Below are positions 1 through 8,045 of a stretch of 64,000 nucleotides of DNA, in pieces. This DNA is from Rhizobium leguminosarum bv. trifolii WSM2297. Lineage in GTDB: Bacteria; Pseudomonadota; Alphaproteobacteria; Rhizobiales; Rhizobiaceae. Position 1 is the first letter of the stretch, and the number at the start of each line of letters is the position of its first letter. The stretch lies in the NCBI RefSeq assembly GCF_000271845.1, contig NZ_JH719393.1, positions 62,001 to 126,000 of the forward strand. The letters run 5' to 3'. The position numbers and the translations under genes were made by a program. The notes under the pieces were generated by a model. The model saw only the letters and a list, made by a program, of their open reading frames with translations, made no database searches and had not been told where the DNA came from.

Positions 1-371
1 TGAATGAGGCGGATCCTCCGGCCGATGAAAAGCCGCCGACTCACGATCAATCCGAGCCCGTGTCAACGGAAGCGAATCATTCCGAAGGAACGGCGAGCAC
101 TGTCGGTGGATCGGTAGATATCGAAGCTGCCAAGCCTCTAGCGGCGCCTGATCCGGCCGTCGCCAAAGTCGCAACGCGAAAGCACGGCAGACGTGGCAAG
201 AAAGGGGAAACGGCTGAAGTTGTTACTCCAACCTCTCTACGCGTTGCCACCCTTTCTGACGATGCAATCACCCTTGATGGAGAGATCAAGCTGCTCCGCG
301 ACCAACTGGCCAAAAAACTTCAGCTTCAAAACGCACAACTGAAGAGGATGCTCCAGCGGTTCGAACGTTGA
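1..371 (+). CDS. SyrB-like small basic protein, 5' end cut
   Basis: The frame is open from base 3 to the TGA at 369-371. Bases 1-2 are TG followed by AAT GAG, so the real ATG may straddle the window edge; GTG at 60 is an alternative start. The protein has an acidic, proline-rich N-terminus, a basic patch (KHGRRGKKG) and a C-terminal leucine-rich helix ending in LKRMLQRFER. This layout matches rhizobial SyrB-type proteins, named after a Sinorhizobium regulator of syrM. The match rests on recalled architecture and the C-terminal helix only. No DNA-binding fold is obvious, so a regulatory role is inference. Confidence 0.5.
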   Translation, partial: NEADPPADEKPPTHDQSEPVSTEANHSEGTASTVGGSVDIEAAKPLAAPDPAVAKVATRKHGRRGKKGETAEVVTPTSLRVATLSDDAITLDGEIKLLRDQLAKKLQLQNAQLKRMLQRFER

Positions 372-959
372 TCCCGCCTGTCATATCTCTGGCACCTAAT
401 CGGACTAATTTATCGAGGATTGCGCCGGACCCCAAGTGGCGTGTCACCGCGCGACCATAAACGCGAGGCTGTCGGACGCAAAGGCGGTCGGTAGCCTTGT
501 CTCCTCGTCCGAGCGTCGCGTGCATCTGATGACTTCGTCCGCTGGCTGCAGGAGAGGTTCTGTTTTCAATCGGACGTCAAATAGACGTCAAATCGTCAAA
601 TCTTGACTTGCAGTCAGTCAATAGGTGCTGCGGGCGGTCAACCCGGTCGCTGTCTACTCTCAAGTTCTGGACTATCATTCGCCTTCCAGGAGACTTCGGC
701 ATCGAGGGGTGGCGCTGAGATCCTGACAGCCCACCCCGCCGTAACCCTCAGGCTTTCTCAGATTGCCTTTGGAAGCCTGCGGTCGTGCGACGGCTTGAGC
801 CGCGCGGCGTTCTAGTGGTCAATGAGGCGAGCAAGGCCACCCGGCCCAGAGCTGCGGGGCATCTTTCCAAACGCAAGCAGCCTTCGTTCGAAACGGAATG
901 AACGAAGTGCGCATGGACGCGTTATGATCTAGGGCTCGGAGCAACGAGGAAATGATCCA
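372..959. other. gene-free stretch with a short tandem repeat
   Basis: I see no convincing gene in these 588 bases. A short tandem repeat lies at 573-601: the unit GACGTCAAAT occurs twice one base apart and is followed by a shortened CGTCAAAT. It may be a regulatory site or simple sequence. Confidence 0.4.
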
Positions 960-1478
960 ATGAAAAAGTTCTTGATCATGGCGGCGGCCGTTTCGCTTGG
1001 AATCGGCCCTGCCGCTACGGCGGCGACCATGCATAAGCAAGCCAAACATCCGGCACCAACAGTCGCCAGCGAGCCAAAGCAGCGCTTGGGAACATTGTCG
1101 TGTGAGGTTGCGGGCGGCGCCGGTTTTATTATCGGATCGAGCAAAGCCGTTGACTGCACATTCAAGCAGCGCTCTGGCAAGGTCGAGCGTTACACCGGCA
1201 AGATCGGCAAACTTGGCGTCGATATTGGTGTGACAGGCAAGACATATCTGAGCTGGACGGTGGTCAACACCGCGCCAACTCGGGTGGGAGACGGTGCACT
1301 CGCCGGAACCTACGTCGGCGCCTCTGCCGCCGCATCAGTGGGCGTAGGGCTTGGCGCAAACGCTCTAGTCGGGGGTAATTCCAAGAACTTCGCGCTGCAG
1401 CCCCTCAGTGCCGAAACCGGCACTGGGGTCAATGTTGCGGCGGGCGTCTCCCGCCTTCAGCTCCGTCCGGGCGGTTAA
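960..1478 (+). CDS. secreted DUF992 family protein
   Basis: The 172-residue protein opens with a lysine pair, a hydrophobic stretch and an alanine-rich cleavage region near residue 22, a classic signal peptide. Residues about 44-168 carry the DUF992 pattern: a GTLSCEVAGG start, an ERYTG strand, a DIGVTG segment and a glycine/alanine-rich GVGLGANALVGG tail. Two cysteines (in SCEV and VDCTF) could form a disulfide. The family is common in rhizobia and Bradyrhizobium, has no known function, and is expected in the periplasm or outer envelope. The upstream GAGGAAATG gives a usable ribosome-binding site. It stands alone, with the next gene in the opposite direction. Confidence 0.85.
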   Translation: MKKFLIMAAAVSLGIGPAATAATMHKQAKHPAPTVASEPKQRLGTLSCEVAGGAGFIIGSSKAVDCTFKQRSGKVERYTGKIGKLGVDIGVTGKTYLSWTVVNTAPTRVGDGALAGTYVGASAAASVGVGLGANALVGGNSKNFALQPLSAETGTGVNVAAGVSRLQLRPGG

Positions 1479-1639
1479 TCGCTCTGCGCGAATTGCGGCC
1501 ACCGGGGCGTAGCTGGTCCTGGCTGCCCTGCGGTAACCGACCGCGGGGCGACAGCTGGCGATGAGGCTTGTTGGCTGAGCGGGCTATATTTCGAAGCAGC
1601 GCCGCCACAATGCTGGCGGCGTAACAGGGTGCATTAGCA

Positions 1640-1822
1640 TCAAAGAGTGTTTTTCAAATTGTATGCTGCCCGATCTGCGGAATCTCTATCGGACCGATGG
1701 AGGTTGATGATGCGAGCCGCATCCGTGGAGCCTATTCCGTGCTTCTTTGCGAAGTAGGTTACGTCATAAGCATCTGAAACCTTTTTACGGGTTTCCTGCA
1801 CAGTGAGATTATTTTGGTTCAT
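1640..1822 (-). CDS. small DUF3606-like protein
   Basis: I start this 60-residue protein at the ATG at 1822 because AGGGGA lies five bases upstream of it; the longer open frame to 2116 has no such support and has unlikely composition. The sequence (YDVTYFAKKHGI, then a short helix with SDRDSADRAA) resembles the DUF3606 helix-turn-helix-like fold, in which a conserved tyrosine/tryptophan segment precedes a GV/GI turn. A more typical DUF3606 protein is encoded at 20720. The role is unknown. Confidence 0.6.
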   Translation of the reverse strand: MNQNNLTVQETRKKVSDAYDVTYFAKKHGIGSTDAARIINLHRSDRDSADRAAYNLKNTL

Positions 1823-2179
1823 TGCGTCCCCTGGGAGCAGGTCGTTCGATTGAGCAACGATGGCCGCTTCGTCGTTGTCTGACGAGAGGGACTCTCGTTT
1901 TGTCGCTTTTGATCGAAAGCTTTGGGGCGGGTATTGCTGATAGGACTCAAGGTAACCGATATGGAGCGCCCCACTGTCCGACTGGAATTCTTCTTCCCGG
2001 CGGTGTTTCTTGTCGATCTCAAAGCCCTGCCGCCGGCGGCACCAGCGAGCGTCGATCTTGGTTAGGCCCGGTGACGAGCTCAAAGACATTGCGCGAGGCG
2101 GCGGATCGACCCCCAACCGACCTTGCCGACGAAGTAATAATCAACTCAGTGTGTGCTCGAGAACGTAATGGAGAGACAC

Positions 2180-2968
2180 ATGGAAGGCGTGGCTCGCTGG
2201 ATTCCGCATACCGCAATGACCAATCCAGGTCGCCATGCCAATGCAATCGCGGGGCTTCCGACCGAGATTGGCGCTTTAATCCAAATCATTCAGGGCGTCC
2301 TGGTTCATTCCGATTGGTTCAAGGAGTACGGCCTTGACGAGACGAGCCTGAATTCGACGGCGCGAACGACACTGCCGATCGCGGAGCGTTTAGACGACGT
2401 CTTTAGACGGGATTCACGACCGCTCAACGTAAAGCGTTCGGCCGACAAGCGTTCTGTCGGAACCTGCCGCTACTACGCGCTGATGCTCTGCTCGCTCCTG
2501 CGATGTCGAGGTGTTCCTGCTCGCGTGCGCTGTGGTTTTGCTGCATATTTCTCCGAGGGATGGGAAGATCACTGGGTATGCGAATACTGGGACTCCGGCG
2601 CAGAAGAATGGTGCCTGTGCGATCCCCAAATCGATCAGATGCTGCGGCAGAGGAACCAGATCTCATTCGATCCGGCCAAGGTTCCCCGCCAGTCCTTTTT
2701 GTCGGCGGGAGAAGCATGGCTTGAATGCCGGCGATCGAAAGCAGCCCCGGGTTCCTTTGGCCATGGAAACACTATCGGTCTGTGGTTCGTGAAAATCAAT
2801 GTGGTGCGCGACCATTACGTGCTGAACGGTCGTGAGACTTCGAGTTGGGACCGTTGGCGGGAAGCGCCCCCGCCCGTGCGGGCGGTGGGCAGTATTGAAT
2901 CGGAGTTACTGGACGTCTTGGCCGCAAGCCCGGAGCAACCGCTCGTCGAGATCGCACCAGACTGGTAG
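2180..2968 (+). CDS. transglutaminase-like (cysteine protease fold) protein
   Basis: From the ATG at 2180 (GGAGAGA ends four bases before it; GTG 2153 and ATG 2168 are in-frame alternatives) the protein has 262 residues. The transglutaminase-core triad is visible: Cys96 in GTCRYYALML, His131 in EDHWVCEYW and Asp148 in LCDPQ. This order and spacing fit the transglut_core superfamily, whose bacterial members are usually peptidases or amidases rather than cross-linkers. I see no signal peptide, so it probably acts in the cytosol. The substrate is unknown and the neighbours give no hint. Confidence 0.7.
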   Translation: MEGVARWIPHTAMTNPGRHANAIAGLPTEIGALIQIIQGVLVHSDWFKEYGLDETSLNSTARTTLPIAERLDDVFRRDSRPLNVKRSADKRSVGTCRYYALMLCSLLRCRGVPARVRCGFAAYFSEGWEDHWVCEYWDSGAEEWCLCDPQIDQMLRQRNQISFDPAKVPRQSFLSAGEAWLECRRSKAAPGSFGHGNTIGLWFVKINVVRDHYVLNGRETSSWDRWREAPPPVRAVGSIESELLDVLAASPEQPLVEIAPDW

Positions 2969-3330
2969 ATCGATCAAATCCAGAACCCGTTTGGCGCCCT
3001 GCAATGACGCCGCCCGGTAAGGAGCAGTCGGTTAGCACTGAATTCCGTAAGGGAGGCTTTTAGCAAGGTCGGCCTCCAACACCTTGGTCGCTTAGCATGG
3101 CCGCTCAAGCTTACAATTGCACGTGCCGCTCTGATCAACGCCGCGTTTTCTCGCTACCCAATCCAGTTCTACCGCCGCAGCGTTCTCCGATCGATCGAGA
3201 CCGCGCGTCGGGCGCCGTGAGCCACCAGACGAGCTGAATACAATACCTGACTGATTGGCCGATCATGCATCAGTCGAGGCAGAAGGAGAGGACCATCAAG
3301 CCCAGAACATGACCCATCGCACAAACGAGA
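2969..3330. other. gene-free stretch
   Basis: No gene is supported here. The stretch lies between two converging genes and ends at the terminator at 3331. Confidence 0.4.
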
Positions 3331-3357
3331 AAAGGCCGCTTTCTGAAGGCGGCCTTT
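3331..3357. terminator. bidirectional hairpin terminator
   Basis: A perfect 9-bp stem (AAAGGCCGC / GCGGCCTTT) with a 9-base loop closes the gene at 3389-3844. The T-rich 3' arm on either strand suggests it can end transcription both ways. Confidence 0.75.
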
Positions 3358-3388
3358 CGTGTTTCTAGAGACCGACGGCAGCCGCCAA

Positions 3389-3844
3389 TCAGCCAGCGGC
3401 CTTGATGCTCGTGTTGCAGAGGCTCCAATAGCCGCCGCCCTTTTGGATCCACTTCAGATCGCCGAGCGAGCCAGCATCCTTGGCGGCATGATAGGCATCG
3501 ACGCAGGTGTGAAGGCGGCCCTTCGCAGGCGTCTCACTCGAATATTTCTTGTCGACCGCCTTTGGGAACTTGACGCTTTTCGGCGCCATGGTTGTCGGCT
3601 TTGCCGGCTCTTTCTCGGTTGTCTTAGCGACATCGGCCTCGTCCGCCTTATCGTCAGCGGCAGCGTCCGCACCGCAGAACTTGGCGCGGAAATCGTTCCA
3701 CTTCACGTCTTTGGCGGAGCCGTCGGCCTTCGCCGCCTGATATTTGGTGCTGCATTCCTTCATCGTCAACGCGTGCGCCGGCGACGACAGGACGAAAGCT
3801 GCAAGGAGCGAGCCCGCGGCGGGCAGAAGCAGTTTCTTCAACAT
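3389..3844 (-). CDS. secreted protein with two cysteine-pair repeats
   Basis: The 151-residue precursor has a clear signal peptide (cut after AHA, residue 25). The mature part holds the same motif twice: a cysteine, a Tyr-x-Ala-Ala-Lys helix, an acidic/glycine turn with a KW pair, and a second cysteine. The pairs are Cys31/Cys57 and Cys114/Cys143. An alanine/lysine/proline-rich linker separates the units. The spacing suggests two small disulfide-closed domains in the periplasm. I cannot name the family; PsiF-like proteins have similar size and cysteine repeats but a different consensus. It stands alone and is followed by a terminator. Confidence 0.75.
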   Translation of the reverse strand: MLKKLLLPAAGSLLAAFVLSSPAHALTMKECSTKYQAAKADGSAKDVKWNDFRAKFCGADAAADDKADEADVAKTTEKEPAKPTTMAPKSVKFPKAVDKKYSSETPAKGRLHTCVDAYHAAKDAGSLGDLKWIQKGGGYWSLCNTSIKAAG

Positions 3845-3897
3845 GGGATAGCCTCGATGTGATGTTGACGGTAGCAGTCTTCACTTCCGCCGTCGTG

Positions 3898-4254
3898 TCA
3901 GGACGTGGACGACGGTAGGATTCCGTTGGAGCTTGTTTGGTCGACGGCTGTTGGAAGATGCTCGGCGAGAAGCTCGGATACTTTGCTGAGATCGATGCCA
4001 AACTTGGTGGCGAGAGCCGGCAGTTGTTCGCACGAAAGCGCCGAGCGGTTCTCATCCGCGGTAACTAGCAGATTATCGCCCGTGCCGATCCAGGAAGCCA
4101 CCTGATGGCCAAGCCCGCTTTGATTGAATTGCGTGAGAATGCCATCGAGGCCGCCGGCATTCTGGAAATCGTCTTCGGCGACAGTCAGAGGGTTGACCGG
4201 TCTGCCGTTCAAGACGTCGCTGACGACACCGCCCAAACCATCGAAAAGTCCCAT
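3898..4254 (-). CDS. YidB/DUF937 family protein
   Basis: I chose the ATG at 4254 because AGGGGAA lies upstream; the open frame runs a little further to 4287. The 118-residue product starts GLFDGLGGVVSDVL and carries the DUF937/YidB hallmarks: GGLDGILTQF, SGLGHQVASWIGTG, an ALSCEQLPALATKFG helix and LLAEHLPTAVDQ. The family is small, cytosolic and widespread in Proteobacteria, without a settled function. Confidence 0.85.
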   Translation of the reverse strand: MGLFDGLGGVVSDVLNGRPVNPLTVAEDDFQNAGGLDGILTQFNQSGLGHQVASWIGTGDNLLVTADENRSALSCEQLPALATKFGIDLSKVSELLAEHLPTAVDQTSSNGILPSSTS

Positions 4255-4391
4255 GACATTCCCCTTGGTGCATTCGCCATCTAACACAGATGCTTATACC
4301 CGCTGAATGAACCGGCGATGAACAGGTCAAACCGCATCTGATTGAGGCTAGGGTGTCGCTTGCTCGACCTTCGGCTCTTCTGCGACTTGGC

Positions 4392-4430
4392 GCTGATTAT
4401 GGTCGATTGGTTCGAACCCGTTCAGGAGCC
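4392..4430 (+). repeat. tRNA 3'-end-like fragment, copy 1
   Basis: The run GGTCGATTGGTTCGAACCCG contains a T-loop consensus (GGTTCGAACCC) with tRNA-like flanks, but no 5' half is present. It resembles 23348-23389, where GGTCG, TTCGAA and CCGTTCA recur in the same order. Confidence 0.3.
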
Positions 4431-4518
4431 TACTTAGTTCCTGAGATGTTGCAGGGCGTCTGCACCAATGGTGAACCGTCGTTGCGATCCGCTCGACTGC
4501 AGTAGTCTTGGCGCGATA

Positions 4519-5397
4519 TTACTGCGGTGAAAGAAGTGGCCGCAGCGCGTCGATCAGCTCTGTGGTGCCGCGGCGAACCTCGCCGGCGTTCGGTTCGACG
4601 TCGACCAAGCCACCCTTGTTCTTGGCATCGTTGGCTTTAATCAGGAGGTCGGCAAGGGTCGCTGGCACGGTCCGCTCGAATATCTCCTTCCATTGCGAGC
4701 GAGGGACCGCCCTTGCGTGAATCAACCGGCCCGATAATTGGCTCACCGCAGTTGCAACATCGCTGGCGCTATATCTGCGTGGTCCTTCAGCGTGGATAAC
4801 CTCCAGGTCATTTCCACTGTCGGGACGCAGCAAGAGATCGGCAGCAATCACGCCGAGATCCTGGGCCGATATCGTTGGTTGCACCATATCGACCGGGTCT
4901 TGAAAGGTCATCAATTCGCCGAAGGCAACCGCCCTTGGAATAACGCGACCCCAATTGTGCATATGTTCCGCCGATCGCAGGACAAAGAAGTGGGTATCGA
5001 TCCGGGTGAGTCGCGCCTCGAGCTCACGGAAAAGGCTGGGCATCCCTATGTCATCGGCGACGTGCGCGCCATAGTCCGAAATGGCTAACACCCGCTTCGG
5101 GCGCGCCTGGTCGAGTGTCTTGGCAATGCTTTGGATCGATCGTCGCATATCTCCGGCTGGATCGGCTGCCGTCGGTGACACCGGGATGACGAGTTGAACG
5201 GCGTCTACATCGTCAATCACTTGGGCGAGGGAGCGAGGATCCTTCAGATCGGCCAGAGCAATCTCGCAACCAATTTCACGCAGCCGCGCCGCCTTTGCCG
5301 CGTCTCGAAGGATTGCCCTGACAGGCTGACCCGCCTTGCGCAACGCCAAGGACGTTGAATAGCCGACCCTTCCGGCGGCTCCGACGATTGCAAACAT
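4519..5397 (-). CDS. NmrA-like NAD(P)-binding family protein
   Basis: The 292-residue protein begins with the atypical-SDR dinucleotide motif GAAGRVG (residues 6-12), followed by RAILRD, which favours NADP binding, and ADLKDPRSL. The rest follows the NmrA/NAD(P)H-azoreductase-like layout: a VIPVSP strand, an ISDYGAH segment replacing the classical SDR tyrosine-lysine pair, and a C-terminal helix region typical of redox sensors that bind NAD(P) without catalysis. A quinone-reductase-type role is also possible. It stands alone; the stop is followed by an unrelated stretch. Confidence 0.75.
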   Translation of the reverse strand: MFAIVGAAGRVGYSTSLALRKAGQPVRAILRDAAKAARLREIGCEIALADLKDPRSLAQVIDDVDAVQLVIPVSPTAADPAGDMRRSIQSIAKTLDQARPKRVLAISDYGAHVADDIGMPSLFRELEARLTRIDTHFFVLRSAEHMHNWGRVIPRAVAFGELMTFQDPVDMVQPTISAQDLGVIAADLLLRPDSGNDLEVIHAEGPRRYSASDVATAVSQLSGRLIHARAVPRSQWKEIFERTVPATLADLLIKANDAKNKGGLVDVEPNAGEVRRGTTELIDALRPLLSPQ

Positions 5398-5855
5398 GCG
5401 CTATTCCTTGGTTTGCGTTATTCGAGAATGATGGAATCAAGACAACTTTATCGCACGGAGCCAGCGAGATCTTCATAAAGTCAGTCGGATTTCGGGCGAA
5501 GCCGGCTGCCCTCAATCCGTGTATCCACGACCACGGTAGGATGCTGCGCGCATCGAAGGAAGGGATTGGGGGGAAGGAGATGCAGAGCAAGAAGCGTCAC
5601 GTGCCCAACGTTCGCTAGCGTATCCTGACGTCTGACGCTTCTAATCGCGCCTGTCCGGCTCGCGGTGCCGGAAATGGTTGTGAATATTGAGCCAGCCGAT
5701 AGGGAAATTGTTTGTGCTTGGCTGTGGTTCAACACGTTGCTTCTCCTTGCAGGGGATTGCGGCTCGTCCACAATAAAGTGGAAGCGTTGCACTGCGCGTC
5801 GAGGGCGATCCAGTGGGCTGGCTCCCAGTTTTTTTGTCAAATCATCGGGCCGCCG
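5398..5855. other. gene-free stretch
   Basis: Several overlapping open frames exist but none has plausible composition or a ribosome-binding site. The right edge merges into the dispersed repeat at 5856. Confidence 0.4.
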
Positions 5856-5921
5856 CTCTCGCGTGGTCCAAGCGGAATAACGACAGGCTATGCGTCTGGT
5901 TCCCGCGCGTTTTCGGACAGA
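5856..5921 (+). repeat. dispersed 66-bp intergenic repeat, copy A
   Basis: It aligns without gaps to 19414-19479: both have CTYTCGCG, then GGTCC, AATAACGA, CGTCTGGTTCC and TTTCGGAC at the same spacing. Both copies lie outside genes. It could be a rhizobial mosaic-type (RIME-like) intergenic element; that label is a guess. Confidence 0.5.
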
Positions 5922-5950
5922 GATTCAGATGGGTGACTTGGTCGCTACTC

Positions 5951-6175
5951 CTAATCACGCTCAAAGCCTTCAGACCAATAGCAGGCATCTTCGTCGGCAC
6001 ATTCTTGAGGGCTCAAGCCTTCTGCATGGCGCGATATCCAGTACGCCCGCGCCACGGTGCGCGCATATTCGGAAGGATCCTTGCCGAAGGGCAATTCCTT
6101 GTCCGCGGAAAGTTCCCAAATCCGTTTTGTGAAAAGAACGGTGAACTCGTCTTCGCTCAGCACGTGCAATAACAT
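5951..6175 (-). CDS. small hypothetical protein
   Basis: From the ATG at 6175 (CCGGAG directly in front) a 74-residue acidic protein is encoded, with DEFTVLFTKRIWELSADKE followed by ARAYWISRHAEGLSP and an acidic end. The even amino-acid mix and amphipathic helices argue for a true gene. The frame is open further upstream, but that part has poor composition. I do not recognise the family. Confidence 0.5.
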   Translation of the reverse strand: MLLHVLSEDEFTVLFTKRIWELSADKELPFGKDPSEYARTVARAYWISRHAEGLSPQECADEDACYWSEGFERD

Positions 6176-6279
6176 CTCCGGGACCAATTCGCCCCGGTCC
6201 TCAAGCAAGCACAGCAAGCCTGTCAATCGGTGAGCACACGGAGTCCAAGGGCGTGCGGACGGAGAGAGGCTCTCTGCGC

Positions 6280-6345
6280 GATCTGGATGACAATAACAGA
6301 CAGTTTGTGACGATAGTTCCGGTACGCTTCCGCACAGTGCAAACA
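6280..6345 (+). repeat. possible diverged third copy of the 66-bp repeat
   Basis: AATAACAGACAG, then GTTCCGGTACGCTT and CCGCAC follow the order seen in the copies at 5856 and 19414, but with many differences. The rest of 6176-6509 holds nothing I can support. Confidence 0.25.
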
Positions 6346-6509
6346 GGCGGGTGCTTGGGCCGCGGCCTGACTCTCGATCCCATGCGACGCGTATTGATCC
6401 GTGTCTGGAGTTGCCTAAGGCCAAACCGCCGAAGGGCGGCGAGATCAAGTGGGCTACCGTCTGGCCGTTCACATCGAGGCATCGGGCGTCTGCATCCTGA
6501 CAACGGCGG

Positions 6510-6803
6510 TCATGATTGGACCGATCTTCCCGCCATTGCTGCCCCAGCGAGACGGCTTTCAGTTTCAACGGCGATACTGGACAGAGAAGCGGTCAGATGC
6601 GCCAGGCGTTCGGACTTCGGCTTGCCGAACTCGCCGGACAGATTCCGAAGCGCTACTTCCATGTCGTCTTCGAAGGCGATCGATCCAGAGTTTCGCAACA
6701 GGAGTGCGCCGTGGCGAAGCACGATCTGCAGGTCCAGTCGGGAGACATCCGCGATCCGATCGGCCGCGTCTTCAAGAAGAGCGGTGGTATCGCTAACGGT
6801 CAG
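6510..6803 (-). CDS. hypothetical protein, paralogue of 32963-33256, apparent CTG start
   Basis: Read from CTG at 6803, the 97-residue product aligns with the 97-residue protein at 32963: LLEDAADRIADVSRLDLQIV matches LLQDAADRIADIPRPDLQIL, and the next 35 residues keep the same helical pattern before the C-termini diverge. The in-frame stop TAG lies only seven codons upstream of the CTG, and GGAGAA sits in front of the CTG, exactly where the paralogue has ATG. Either CTG is used or the start has been lost by mutation; GTG inside the frame would give only 70 residues. The function is unknown. Confidence 0.55.
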   Translation of the reverse strand: MTVSDTTALLEDAADRIADVSRLDLQIVLRHGALLLRNSGSIAFEDDMEVALRNLSGEFGKPKSERLAHLTASLSSIAVETESRLAGAAMAGRSVQS

Positions 6804-6832
6804 GGCTTCTCCGTCGGACTATGAATTTACAT

Positions 6833-7843
6833 CTAGGAGCTCGAAATTTGATCTTGCAGGCTCTGGAGCGAAGCGTCGAAGCTCATCATCAGGCCCGTTG
6901 GGGCATAATCAACCGAGACATTTCCGAAGGCAGACAGGGTGGAATTGATAAGTCGGGAGCCGAAGCCCCTCCTTTTCGGAGCTTCCACAGCCGGGCCGCC
7001 GCGCTCTCGCCAACGGACGTCGAGGCGATCGTCGCCCGCTTCTCGACGTGTGGACCAATCGAGTTCGACCACTCCGGTATCAACTGATAGGGCGCCGTAC
7101 TTCGTCGCGTTCGTGGCAAGCTCGTGCAGCACGAGCGAGAACGCTAACGCAGCCTGGGGGTTCAGCGAGACCGTGGGACCACTTGCTTTGAGACGGTCCG
7201 AAAGTCCGAGATTGACTGCGGTCGCCTCGATGATCGTTTCCATGGTCGCAGACAGCCAGTTCTTCTGCAGCAAAATTTCATGCGCGTGGGCATACGCGTT
7301 GATGCGCGCCGATATCGACTGCTCGGCGTCCTTCATGCTGCCGGCACTTCTGAATGACTGGCTGATAATAGCCTGAACGACGGCCAGCGTATTCTTTATG
7401 CGATGCGAGAGTTCGTGCATAAGGACGCGCTGCCGCTGCTCGTTTTCTCGCTGCTCGGTTCGATCCCTGAGAATTTTCAGGAAACCTTCGAGCTCGCCGT
7501 CATCCGACCTCAGCGCCATCAGCTGGCCTGATGCCCAGAATAACGAGCCGTCCTTTCGAACATGCCATCGTTCATCATCTGCATGGCCATCGGCCAAAGC
7601 GGCGGCCATTTCCCTTTGGGGAACCCCGGTTTCCCGGTCCGCAGGGGTAAAGATTGCGCCGACGGGCTGGCCAATGATTTCGCTCTCGTCCCATCCGAGG
7701 ATCCGGCGCGCTCCCTCATTCCATGTGGTCACCTTGTGATCGAGACCGACGGAGATGATCGCATATTCGATGGCACTTTGGAGAATGGCTTCGAGGAAGC
7801 GTTCGCGGGCGCGGCTGGAATTGGAAAAGGGGTTCATGATCAT
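6833..7843 (-). CDS. PAS-domain HWE-family sensor histidine kinase
   Basis: Residues about 20-135 form a PAS domain (VTTWNEGARRILGW, RKDGSLFWASG, a FLKILRDRTEQ exit helix). The kinase part is of the HWE class: HELSHRIKNTLAVVQ with the phosphoacceptor around His147, the N-box LVLHELATNATKYGALS, the WRERGG motif and a GFGSRLI lid. No membrane segment is visible, so it is a soluble sensor. HWE kinases in alphaproteobacteria often feed PhyR-type general stress circuits. A LOV HWE kinase lies 200 bp away, divergently transcribed. Confidence 0.92.
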   Translation of the reverse strand: MIMNPFSNSSRARERFLEAILQSAIEYAIISVGLDHKVTTWNEGARRILGWDESEIIGQPVGAIFTPADRETGVPQREMAAALADGHADDERWHVRKDGSLFWASGQLMALRSDDGELEGFLKILRDRTEQRENEQRQRVLMHELSHRIKNTLAVVQAIISQSFRSAGSMKDAEQSISARINAYAHAHEILLQKNWLSATMETIIEATAVNLGLSDRLKASGPTVSLNPQAALAFSLVLHELATNATKYGALSVDTGVVELDWSTRREAGDDRLDVRWRERGGPAVEAPKRRGFGSRLINSTLSAFGNVSVDYAPTGLMMSFDASLQSLQDQISSS

Positions 7844-8045
7844 GTTGCGCCCAATCCATCAAGCCACGAGCGGCTGACCTTTCTCGATACTATACCGGAC
7901 ACTGCCGCATTACCATTCAAGCTGTAATGATTCCGCGAGGAAGGTTTCTTGTAAGCCATCGCACATGCGCTCGAAAAGATGGTCGCCGTGGAAACAAAGG
8001 AACGCGCACGGCGTTATTGAGTGACGTCTGGTTAAGCGTGGTAGT

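Noticed and set aside
7980..8030. GGAAC box before the LOV kinase
   Set aside because: GGAAC is present, but no GTT lies at 16-17 bases.
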